64,000 bases of DNA from Fibrobacter sp. (GTDB lineage Bacteria; Fibrobacterota; Fibrobacteria; Fibrobacterales; Fibrobacteraceae). The notes under the pieces are model-generated. The model was not told the origin of the DNA, made no database searches, and saw only the letters and a list, made by a program, of their open reading frames with translations. The DNA is taken from positions 1 to 64,000 of the forward strand of contig JAKSIB010000013.1 of NCBI GenBank assembly GCA_024399065.1, given 5' to 3'. Of the stretch, positions 16,307 through 23,920 are shown in pieces (the stretch's first letter is position 1; each line of letters opens with the position of its first letter). The translations under genes and the position numbers were made by a program.

Positions 16307-17980
16307 TTACTTGCCTTTCTTAACCTTCATGGCGCCGCGTTCCAGCTTGATGGTGAAGTTGGTAACGTCGCAAACTTCGCTGGGACCCCAGTACTGGATC
16401 GGACCCGGATAGGTGTAGGATTCAGTCTTGGCCCATTCTTCGCGGTTAGCAGCAAAGAACTTGAACGGAGCACCGTCGAGAACGACGAGAGCCTTCTGGA
16501 TAACCGGCTTGTCTGCACCGTGACGGCGTTCCATGTTCATCATCATGGTGATAGGAATGCCACCAGCGGTCCACTTTTCGATACCCTTGGTCAGGTCGCG
16601 AACAGAGCTCATGTAGCCGTTCATCTTGTTGAAAGCGAGAACGGAAGCAGTGTAGCCCAGGCTGTAGCAGTAGTCTGCGTCGAAGTTGGACGGAGCTGCG
16701 CAACGGCCTTCGTAACCGAAGAAGTGGTTGAGAGCGGAGAACTTGCCCTTGAAGTTCTTGCGGCTCTTGAGTTCGCTCTTCACCATGTCGATGATGAGCT
16801 TTTCAGTTTCGATGAGGGAAACCTGAACGTTACCGTGGGAGTCGCGGTCCAGCATGAGCTGAGCCTGAACGAATGCCGGGAGGGAAACGAGAACTTCAGC
16901 AGAAGCCTTGGAAACCCACTTGCAGAGCTTTTCAACCTTAGCAGCGGTGTCGAGACCTTCGACTTCCTTTTCGTGATGAGCGAGGGCTTCGGAAAGTTCG
17001 GAAATGAGAACGCCAACATCCGGGATGAATTCCAGGAGGCCTTCCGGAATCAAAGCAACACCGAAGTTCTTGCCGTCAGCAGCACGTGCAGCAACGATGT
17101 CTGCAACATACTTGATGACCTGCTTCAGCTTCATCTTCTTAGCCTTGACTTCTTCAGAGATCAAGCAGACGTTGGGATGAGTCTGGAGAGCTGCTTCGAG
17201 TGCAATGTGGGAAGCGGAACGGCCCATGAGCTTGATGAAGTGCCAGTACTTCTGAGCGGAGTTAGCATCGCGCATGATGTTGCCGATGAGTTCAGAGTAG
17301 GTCTTCACAGCGGTGTCGAAACCGAAGGAGGTTTCGATGTATTCGTTCTTGAGGTCGCCGTCGATGGTCTTGGGGCAGCCGCAAACAACGCAGGAAGCGC
17401 CGTTAGCCTGGAAGTATTCACCGAGAACAGCAGCGTTGGTGTTGGAGTCGTCACCACCGATGATCACGATAGCGTCCAGCTTCTGAGCCTTGGCAACAGC
17501 CATGCACTTCTTGAACTGTTCTTCAGTTTCCAGCTTAGTACGGCCGGACTGGATGATGTCGAATCCACCAGTGTTGCGGTAGGAGTCCATGATCTTTTCG
17601 TTGATCACGATGAACTTGCCGTTTTCGAGGCCAGACGGACCGCCGAGGAAGCCGAGAAGCTTGGAGGACTTGTTGATGGACTTGATACCGTCGAAGAGAC
17701 CTGCGATAACGTTGTGGCCACCAGGTGCCTGACCGCCAGAAAGAACAACGCCAACGTTCAAAGCCTTAGCTTCGCCAGCAGCCTTGCCAGCCTTCAGCTG
17801 AATGTAGGGAGCACCGTAGGTGTTGGGGAACAGAGCCTTGATCTTCTTCTGATCGCGGACAGATTCAGTTGCCTTACCCTTGTTGAGTGCGACATTGAGA
17901 GCGCCCTTACGGAGAGCGACGGGGAGTTTCGGCTGGTAGGCCTTGCGAGCCTTGCCGAGGACGGACAGATTGTCAGCCAT
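16307..17980 (-). CDS. pfp: PPi-dependent 6-phosphofructokinase, long class
   Basis: Phosphorylates fructose-6-phosphate with pyrophosphate, reversibly, so it serves glycolysis and gluconeogenesis. The 557 residues fit the long, plant-like PPi-PFK clade. GGDDSNTNAA (about 171-180) carries the second Asp of the PPi-type enzymes in place of the ATP-type GGDGS, and PKTIDGDL (about 201-208) carries the Lys that marks PPi use; VLSGGQAPGGHNVI (about 79) is the substrate-loop start. Promoter TATATT (minus strand) is at 18044-18049. The 3' untranslated region holds tandem hairpins before a terminator at 15975-16012. In a different frame just after the stop the sequence reads VAAPKAAKKAK then stop, a basic tail that may be a duplicated or displaced C-terminus. 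Confidence 0.95.
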   Translation of the reverse strand: MADNLSVLGKARKAYQPKLPVALRKGALNVALNKGKATESVRDQKKIKALFPNTYGAPYIQLKAGKAAGEAKALNVGVVLSGGQAPGGHNVIAGLFDGIKSINKSSKLLGFLGGPSGLENGKFIVINEKIMDSYRNTGGFDIIQSGRTKLETEEQFKKCMAVAKAQKLDAIVIIGGDDSNTNAAVLGEYFQANGASCVVCGCPKTIDGDLKNEYIETSFGFDTAVKTYSELIGNIMRDANSAQKYWHFIKLMGRSASHIALEAALQTHPNVCLISEEVKAKKMKLKQVIKYVADIVAARAADGKNFGVALIPEGLLEFIPDVGVLISELSEALAHHEKEVEGLDTAAKVEKLCKWVSKASAEVLVSLPAFVQAQLMLDRDSHGNVQVSLIETEKLIIDMVKSELKSRKNFKGKFSALNHFFGYEGRCAAPSNFDADYCYSLGYTASVLAFNKMNGYMSSVRDLTKGIEKWTAGGIPITMMMNMERRHGADKPVIQKALVVLDGAPFKFFAANREEWAKTESYTYPGPIQYWGPSEVCDVTNFTIKLERGAMKVKKGK

Positions 17981-18043
17981 TGTTTCTTCCTTTTGGATTT
18001 AAGTCCACCAAAAAGCGGACGGGTTAAAAAATCTACGCCGTAA

Positions 18044-18049
18044 AATATA
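18044..18049 (-). promoter_or_regulatory. -10 box of pfp
   Basis: Read on the minus strand: TTTTTTCTATATTTTA, with TATATT about 63 bp before the pfp ATG. Same context as the parvulin and glyS promoters. Confidence 0.5.
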
Positions 18050-18062
18050 GAAAAAATTTGGC

Positions 18063-18230
18063 GGGGGAAAAGTCCCCCTCGCTCACACCATGTTGTTCGC
18101 TACCCCCTTTCCTAGGGGGTGTGTAATTACTCACCCCCTAAAACCCCCGCAAGCGAGAGTCTCGAAAAATGTGCTTGCACAATTTTTCATGACCGAGCGC
18201 TAAGGGTTTCTGCAAGACTCTGGCAACAAA
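18063..18230. repeat. C-rich overlapping hairpins between CotH gene and pfp
   Basis: GGGGGA-AAAG-TCCCCC (18063-18078); ACCCCC (18102-18107) can pair with GGGGGT (18115-18120), while GGGGGTG (18115-18121) can instead pair with CACCCCC (18132-18138). A further hairpin, AAAAAT-GTGC-TT-GCAC, lies at about 18164-18186. No coding gene is seen here. Confidence 0.6.
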
Positions 18231-18262
18231 AAAAGACCTGCTTCCGTGAAGGTCGCAGGTCT
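18228..18262 (-). terminator. Terminator after CotH gene
   Basis: GACCTGC (18235-18241) / GCAGGTC (18255-18261), followed leftwards by a run of seven T on the minus strand. Confidence 0.9.
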
Positions 18263-18289
18263 GGGGGTTAGGAGGAAAATCGTTGCGGC

Positions 18290-20536
18290 TTACTTGAACT
18301 GTGCGGAGATTGTGGTTGCACCGTTGATCTGCACGATGTGCGGATTCTCGCTGCTGCCATCGGACCAACCCATGAACATTGCTCCAGAAGCGGGGACTGC
18401 CTCCAGCAACATGCTGTTACCGGCAAAGAACTTTCCATTGTAGCTGGAGCTGGGAAGCTTTGTTCCTTCAACAAGGACGGATCCCTTGCCGCTGGCGTTG
18501 ATGGATACGCTAACTTCGTTTGAAAGGCCAAAGTACTGCATGGTTTCCTGCTTGAGGGTTTCAGTACGGTTTCTTGCAAACTGCATAATGTCGCTACCGT
18601 CCGGAGACCAGTGATATTTTGCCTGGTTGCGGGGCCATCTCTGTTCGTCACGCTGCTGTTCGGAAGAGGGGATGGTGGACATGATGTTCTGGAAAGCCTT
18701 CTGCACTTTTTCGTAAGTCAAGTATTCGTTTAGGAGAATGCTTGCCTGGTTGATGAATAGACGCTTGAAGTCGGGATTGGAAAGAAGCTTCTTGAGCATT
18801 TGACCGAGGGTGGTATTTGCACCGCCGCCAAAGCCGCCGAAACCACCGCCAAAGCCGCCCATGTCCCAGCCGCCCATGCCTGGCTGCTGACCGCCCTGGT
18901 TTCCACCATTGTTGTCCATGGTGGCGCTACCCAATACCCATTGGTACATGTTCTGGTTTTCTACATCAAAGCCCCTGATACCCGGAGTAAAACCATAACC
19001 ATGGTCAAGGTCGAACATCATTGCCTTGAAGGGGATGCCTTTGTTGGGGCTACCCCAGAATCGAATATTGTTATTCGGCCAGTCTCCATTATGGGAGTAC
19101 ATTTCTGCGATCATGTACTGGGCAAAGCTGACCATGTTCAACTTTTCGGAAACCTGCTTGTAGGACTGGTTGTTTTCACCTTCGAAATTGCCGGTAGTAA
19201 TTTGGTTTACCAACTGTGCAAATTCGTTGGCGGAGGCTTCGTTGGTACCGCTGGGGCACCATCCATTTTGATAGCCCTTGTCGCCGTTGCTGCAGTTCTT
19301 GACGACATTGATGGACTTGTTGTCGATGCCGTAGTTGGTTTCTGCAAAGCTGCGGTTCAAACGTTCACGCATGTCGTGGATGCCAAAATATTCGCCGTTG
19401 TAGAAAACTACAACCTGGCGGCTACGCTGGTAATCCACTTCGGTTCCTTCCATCAGGCTGGTGAGCATGGCGTCTTCTGCGTAGTCGGTCCAGAAGCGGT
19501 TACCATTGTTACGGAGATTGAAACTCTTGAAGCGTTTGGCTTCCGGACGGGTCTTGAAGAGGGAATACTTCAGACTCTTGTCGTTATAGAGGGAATCGTC
19601 CATCTTGATGGCGACGCTCTTCTTGGGCTTGTAACGGCTGTAGTTACCGATAATGGAAATGCCTGCGTCGATTTCCCAGTTCTTGGTCTTGGTGGAGCTT
19701 CCGTTTTCAAAGAATTCCACATGAACGGGGAGTTCGTCTTCTTTCCAGAAGTTGGCCTGTTTACAAGGTTCAGTACACTTGGGGTTGTTGGTGTCGTCAC
19801 CGCCAACGTCTATGCCGCCCCACATGCCGCCGCCCTGGTTATTATTGGTCAGGTTACCAGTGGCATAAAGTCCGTCGGTAGAGTCGAACATGTCATGATG
19901 ATTCACGGTCAATGCCACCACCGGCATGGAAACCCTTTCGTTTATGAAGTAAGTCTGGGTCGTTGTATCCAAGGCCTGGCCGTTCAAGAATTCAGAACAG
20001 CGGATGACAGTGTTTTCGGTAATCTGCTTGGCTGCCGTAATGGATTCGGAATTCTGGGTAGGGAAGGATCCGTCAAAAGTACACTTGACCTGGCCGCCCT
20101 GGTTTCCGCTGAGAGGCTGGATTGTCAGGTTGGAATAGAAGCCTGCTGCGGGCAGGTAGCTTTCCTTAGGGGCGTGGTTGTCGTTGTAATCCTTGAGACC
20201 GCTGGAAGAACTCTGTACAGGAGCCTTTGCAGAGGAACTGCTGGCGGCAATGCCCTGCTGGATCGAGGAACTGCTGATTCCAATACCCATGGAAGAACTG
20301 CTGAAGCCCATGCCCAGGGAGGAGCTGGACAACATCGGATTCGGATTGTTGGGGTCTGTAATCTGGTTGTTAGGATCGTTGGGATCTAGGGGGGCAATAG
20401 GGCCCAGATTTCCGTTCGGGTCTTCAATTTGAGAATCACCGAGGCCGGAATCTACAATGGAATCGTTTTCGCCGCTGCAACCGATAATCGCCGCACCTGC
20501 AATAAAAGGCAAAAGTTGGAATAATTTTTTATTCAT
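18290..20536 (-). CDS. CotH-kinase-family surface lipoprotein with polyserine linkers
   Basis: A 748-residue exported lipoprotein: MNKKLFQLLPFIAGAAIIGC places the lipid Cys at residue 20. Then come a Pro/Asn/Asp-rich stretch and five SSSS clusters (about 70-112), a hallmark of Fibrobacter extracellular proteins. A chitobiase-like C-terminal-type fold (CTFDGSFPT, about 152) is followed by a CotH kinase domain (about 210-650), with RERLNRSF and the metal-binding FDLDHGYGF. A Gly/Gln/Met-rich loop near 560-600 interrupts it, and an InlB-B-like repeat closes the protein (GWSDGSSENP). CotH proteins are atypical protein kinases; the substrate here is unknown. Start 20536 is chosen for the lipobox; AGGTG precedes it. 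Confidence 0.88.
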   Translation of the reverse strand: MNKKLFQLLPFIAGAAIIGCSGENDSIVDSGLGDSQIEDPNGNLGPIAPLDPNDPNNQITDPNNPNPMLSSSSLGMGFSSSSMGIGISSSSIQQGIAASSSSAKAPVQSSSSGLKDYNDNHAPKESYLPAAGFYSNLTIQPLSGNQGGQVKCTFDGSFPTQNSESITAAKQITENTVIRCSEFLNGQALDTTTQTYFINERVSMPVVALTVNHHDMFDSTDGLYATGNLTNNNQGGGMWGGIDVGGDDTNNPKCTEPCKQANFWKEDELPVHVEFFENGSSTKTKNWEIDAGISIIGNYSRYKPKKSVAIKMDDSLYNDKSLKYSLFKTRPEAKRFKSFNLRNNGNRFWTDYAEDAMLTSLMEGTEVDYQRSRQVVVFYNGEYFGIHDMRERLNRSFAETNYGIDNKSINVVKNCSNGDKGYQNGWCPSGTNEASANEFAQLVNQITTGNFEGENNQSYKQVSEKLNMVSFAQYMIAEMYSHNGDWPNNNIRFWGSPNKGIPFKAMMFDLDHGYGFTPGIRGFDVENQNMYQWVLGSATMDNNGGNQGGQQPGMGGWDMGGFGGGFGGFGGGANTTLGQMLKKLLSNPDFKRLFINQASILLNEYLTYEKVQKAFQNIMSTIPSSEQQRDEQRWPRNQAKYHWSPDGSDIMQFARNRTETLKQETMQYFGLSNEVSVSINASGKGSVLVEGTKLPSSSYNGKFFAGNSMLLEAVPASGAMFMGWSDGSSENPHIVQINGATTISAQFK

Positions 20537-20760
20537 GTTAAAAAACACCTGAAAAAAAGAATTCACCAAACAACCAATTTACCGGGTTCAAAATATATTC
20601 TCAATTTGATTATGAAATCTTTGTTAACCTATTGTTTACATGCTTATGTGTAAGAGGTGTGTAAATGTGATGGCCATCAATGGGTGTGGAACAAAAAGTA
20701 CCGAAAATTTTGATTAAAAACGGCATTTTTGTGTAAAAATTTTTCATGGTGGTGTATACG

Positions 20761-20794
20761 AAAAAGGCCCGCCGGCATTACGCCGACAGGTCTT
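20761..20794 (-). terminator. Terminator after aqpZ
   Basis: Hairpin with CGGCG-TAAT-(C)GCCG core and GGCC-rich base, followed leftwards by TTTTT. Confidence 0.8.
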
Positions 20795-20824
20795 CCCTGA
20801 GAAAAAATTGTTTGATGAAGAGGT

Positions 20825-21556
20825 TTACTTCTTACCACATTTACATTCAGCCAAGCACTTGTAACCGAAGCCACCGAGAACGCCGCCGAGGATCGGGGCG
20901 ACCCAGAAGAGCCACAGCTGTTTGATTGCGGTGCCGCCGACAAATACAGCTACAGCGGTAGAGCGGGCCGGGTTCACGGAGGTGTTGGTCACCGGAATGG
21001 AAATCAAGTGGATGAGGGTGAGGCAGAGGCCGATGGCAATGGGAGCAAAGCCAGCCGGAGCGCGGCCGTCGGTAGCGCCCATGATCACGAAGAGGAAGAT
21101 TGCAGTAAGCACAACTTCGATGAGGAATGCGCTGCACATGCCGAAGGTGGTGCCGCCGAATGCGTTACGGCCGCCTTCGAGGGATTCAGACCAGCCGTTG
21201 GTTGCGAATGCGCCAACACCAGCGTTGGTGAGGTCCGGGTGTGCGATGCAGAAGAGAACTGCTGCAGCGATGATACCGCCGATCACCTGTGCAATGATGT
21301 AAGCCGGAGCTTCCTTAGCCGGGAAGCGACCGCCAGCGACCTGGCCGAGAGTTACAGCCGGGTTCAGGTGGCAACCAGAAATGTGGCCGAGAGCGTATGC
21401 CATGGTGAGAACGGTCAAACCGAAGGCGAGAGAAACGCCAACGTAGCCGATGCCAGTGTTGGGAACGCCGCATGCGAGAACAGCTGCACCGCAGCCGCCG
21501 AATACGAGCCAGAAAGTACCGATTGCTTCAGCAATTGCACGAGTAGAAAGTTTCAT
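20825..21556 (-). CDS. aqpZ: Aquaporin Z-type water channel
   Basis: A 243-residue MIP-family channel in the inner membrane, passing water. Both pore motifs are intact: NPAVT (about residue 64) and NPARS (about 197), in two inverted halves of three helices each. Small residues and the [10 protein letters not shown] context favour AqpZ over glycerol facilitators. The C-terminus AECKCGKK adds two cysteines. ATG 21556 follows AGAAG. A CRP-like palindrome at 21687-21702, 131 bp upstream, suggests control by a CRP/FNR-family protein. The gene is monocistronic with its own terminator. Confidence 0.95.
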   Translation of the reverse strand: MKLSTRAIAEAIGTFWLVFGGCGAAVLACGVPNTGIGYVGVSLAFGLTVLTMAYALGHISGCHLNPAVTLGQVAGGRFPAKEAPAYIIAQVIGGIIAAAVLFCIAHPDLTNAGVGAFATNGWSESLEGGRNAFGGTTFGMCSAFLIEVVLTAIFLFVIMGATDGRAPAGFAPIAIGLCLTLIHLISIPVTNTSVNPARSTAVAVFVGGTAIKQLWLFWVAPILGGVLGGFGYKCLAECKCGKK

Positions 21557-21686
21557 TTTTACTTCTCCATGAGTTATTCCGGACGAGCCGGGATTTCGTT
21601 TGGTAGCGAAAAAATAAAAAATGGACTTTGTACAAACTGCTAAAAACAGGTTATGTAAATGAGAAGTTTCAAAACCCGGTCTGTAT

Positions 21687-21702
21687 TGTGAACTAGGTCA
21701 CA
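21687..21702. promoter_or_regulatory. CRP-like binding site upstream of aqpZ
   Basis: TGTGAACTAGGTCACA fits the consensus TGTGA-N6-TCACA exactly in both half-sites. The only gene it can serve with a promoter is aqpZ (start at 21556). The regulator is not in the window. Confidence 0.5.
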
Positions 21703-21720
21703 TTTGGTATAATGTTGGTC

Positions 21721-22323
21721 TTACGGCTGTTTTTGCACAAGCACATATCTGCTAGCGGGGAAGGCTTCTATTAGAACTTTACCTTGATACACCGTGTAAT
21801 GGGATTGATTGATAAAGGTGCTGTTGTAGGTTGTGCGGGAAACTTCTATTTCAGAACCGCTACCAAATCTCAAATAGTAGTCCTTTCCAGACTTTGTACT
21901 AATTGTGTATTTGTGAACAACATTTTCTGTTTGAACCTTCGGAGGTTCATTCAGTCGTTCGGGGAAGGTGGAGAGGGGAAGAATTCCGAAACAGACAAAT
22001 CCTGCTAAAGGAAGGCCTATCACTCCGATAAGCAGGCTCCTATCCCTTTTCTTGATATACTTGTCTTTTAACGTCAGTCGTAGGCCGATGCAATAGAACA
22101 TTAGACCTGCAGCAAAGAATATTAAAATCGATAAGGTAACGAGTTGCGCTGTGTTGTATAGTTCGTACTGAACAAGGTCGTTCAAAAAGTTGTCGTCAAT
22201 GACAACACCAGTGTTTACGAACGCAGCCTTCTTTGCACTCAGAACTGCGGTAGCCACGGCAAAAATGACCTCCAGAATTATCCAGAGGATCATAATGCTT
22301 TTTCTGTAGATTATCTTGTTCAT
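21721..22323 (-). CDS. Membrane protein, paralogue of the gene at 23255-23851
   Basis: A 200-residue protein with about three hydrophobic segments (9-30, 58-82, 98-118) and a soluble C-terminal domain (about 130-200). It shares with its paralogue the start MNK.IYRK......ILEVI, the segment NFL..LVQY..Y, and a C-terminal YTVYQG motif. I know no named family. It ends the cluster membrane protein - methyltransferase - membrane protein, all on the minus strand. Function unknown. Confidence 0.7.
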   Translation of the reverse strand: MNKIIYRKSIMILWIILEVIFAVATAVLSAKKAAFVNTGVVIDDNFLNDLVQYELYNTAQLVTLSILIFFAAGLMFYCIGLRLTLKDKYIKKRDRSLLIGVIGLPLAGFVCFGILPLSTFPERLNEPPKVQTENVVHKYTISTKSGKDYYLRFGSGSEIEVSRTTYNSTFINQSHYTVYQGKVLIEAFPASRYVLVQKQP

Positions 22324-22373
22324 GATCGCAAATCTTTCATTGGTCTACCACAGTTGAAGACCGATAGAAAGGC

Positions 22374-23210
22374 TTATTCTGCATGACCGAAGAATACGGT
22401 GGCGTGGTCTCCGTGTCCCTTCTGGTTGGCTTGCATGACTTTCTTGTTGATGTCAATCAGTTCAGTCTTCGTGAAGTACTTGGAAATCTCGTTGGGATTC
22501 TGCTTGAAGAAAGTAATGCCTTTCTTGTAGAAGTAGCTTCGAAGAATTGCAGAATTGTTGGAATCGTAAACGAATCGTGCAATTTTCATTCCATGCTGAC
22601 GAGCCAAAAGGCTGAGGCTCTGCTGTGAATGAAGAACAATGTGGCGAGGCGCATCAAGTTGGTACCAGTTTTCCTGGTACATGTCGAATGCAATATTGGG
22701 GTACACCGGAAGAGTAATGCGTACAACGCCCTTGGGTGCAAGCAATCGCTTCAATGAATCAAACACTTCGTGTGGGTCGCTCATGTGTTCAAAGGAATCG
22801 TTCAACATAATGATGTCGAATTCACCTTCCATTTCATGAACGCTCTTTTTGTAAATCTTGACGCCGTTTTCGTAGACGATGTCTGCTTCGATAAAAGGAT
22901 CGCAACCTACGGGATCCTTGACGCCATTTGCAGCCATGGAACAAAGCATCGCGCCGGCGCCGCAGCCCACATCGAGAATGCGGTGGGAGTCCTTGATTTC
23001 GCCCTTGGTCTTGGTATCCTTCGGCGTTGCGTAGCTGTAGTAACGTTCTCCGTAGAAGTCGCCGAGATTCTCCGGGACCTGGGCAATCTGCAGACACTTG
23101 CAATGAGGGCATTCGAAATATTCAAAGTTGCCTGCGTTATCAAACATCATCTCCTTTGCGAAGATGGATTTTCCTTCAGATTCCTGTTTGCAAATTCTAC
23201 AAGTATGCAT
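22374..23210 (-). CDS. Class I SAM methyltransferase with N-terminal zinc-ribbon-like cysteines
   Basis: A 278-residue protein. Residues 1-40 hold CRIC...CPHCKC, a likely zinc site of the kind seen in sugar C-methyltransferases and related enzymes. The SAM-binding motif I is HRILDVGCGAGAML (about 75-88), and NDSFEHMSDP (about 137) is the post-II/motif IV region of the Methyltransf_23 type. A C-terminal stretch ends in GHGDHATVFFGHAE. ATG 23210 is preferred to an in-frame upstream start because the cysteine site begins at once. It lies between two paralogous membrane proteins. The acceptor is unknown; a surface-sugar or lipid substrate is conceivable. Confidence 0.85.
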   Translation of the reverse strand: MHTCRICKQESEGKSIFAKEMMFDNAGNFEYFECPHCKCLQIAQVPENLGDFYGERYYSYATPKDTKTKGEIKDSHRILDVGCGAGAMLCSMAANGVKDPVGCDPFIEADIVYENGVKIYKKSVHEMEGEFDIIMLNDSFEHMSDPHEVFDSLKRLLAPKGVVRITLPVYPNIAFDMYQENWYQLDAPRHIVLHSQQSLSLLARQHGMKIARFVYDSNNSAILRSYFYKKGITFFKQNPNEISKYFTKTELIDINKKVMQANQKGHGDHATVFFGHAE

Positions 23211-23254
23211 AAAAAGCCTCAAAGTAATTCTTTACAAAATATAATATACCGACT

Positions 23255-23851
23255 TTATTTGACTTTCAGTTGGTACTTGTCGGTAGGGTAGAATCCAATG
23301 TCTAAATCGCCTTGATAGACGATGAAATATTCCATTCCCAGGGGTGTGACTATATACTCGTCTTTGCTCACATCCACTTTGGTGCCGCTGTTGAATACGA
23401 AAGTGTAAGTGTGGCTTCGTTTGGATTCAGATGCTTGCTTGTCTATGATAAATTCTCTTTGGACAAAAGCGGGCTGGTCAGATTTAATGGATAAATTTTT
23501 GTTTATTGGAGTAGTGAATATTATAATGCCAACTAGGGGCGCGAACAAAACTCCTGCGAAAAACCATTTTTCGTTAAAGGACTTTGCGGGATTGCGACGT
23601 ACTCTTACAAATTCAATGATAAAGAGTACAAAGCCTAAACCTGTAAGCGCAATAAGACCTGCAGCCGTATCCTGTAAGGCGTCATAATACTTGTACTGAA
23701 CCAAATTACTCAAAAAGTTTTGGTCAATGAGAAATCCTTGGGGCGTATAGGGAGCCTTCAGCTTCATCATCACAACACAGATGATTGAAAGAATCACTTC
23801 CAGGATTCCCCAGATAATCAGTACGTTTTTTCTGTAAATGAGTTTGTTCAC
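23255..23851 (-). CDS. Membrane protein, paralogue of the gene at 21721-22323
   Basis: A 198-residue protein with about three hydrophobic segments (9-30, 60-82, 98-118) and a C-terminal soluble domain with FNSGTKVDVSKDEY and FIVYQGDLDIGFYP. It has the same length and layout as its paralogue and shared signature positions, but has diverged strongly, so the duplication is old or selection is weak. A TATATT-like box may lie upstream. The methyltransferase gene starts 44 bp after its stop codon. Function unknown. Confidence 0.7.
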   Translation of the reverse strand: MNKLIYRKNVLIIWGILEVILSIICVVMMKLKAPYTPQGFLIDQNFLSNLVQYKYYDALQDTAAGLIALTGLGFVLFIIEFVRVRRNPAKSFNEKWFFAGVLFAPLVGIIIFTTPINKNLSIKSDQPAFVQREFIIDKQASESKRSHTYTFVFNSGTKVDVSKDEYIVTPLGMEYFIVYQGDLDIGFYPTDKYQLKVK

Positions 23852-23863
23852 AAAGACAAAAAT

Positions 23864-23900
23864 AAAAAAGCCGCGGGGCGTAAACCTCGCGACTTTTTAA
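23864..23900 (-). terminator. Terminator after aspS
   Basis: AAAAAG-CCGCG...CGCG-CTTTTT hairpin, A- and T-runs on both sides. Confidence 0.8.
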
Positions 23901-23920
23901 AAGTTCCGTTGAAAGAACGA

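Noticed and set aside
16076..18043. Long open frame opposite pfp
   Set aside because: Shadow frame running through the hairpin repeats and pfp; no recognisable protein.
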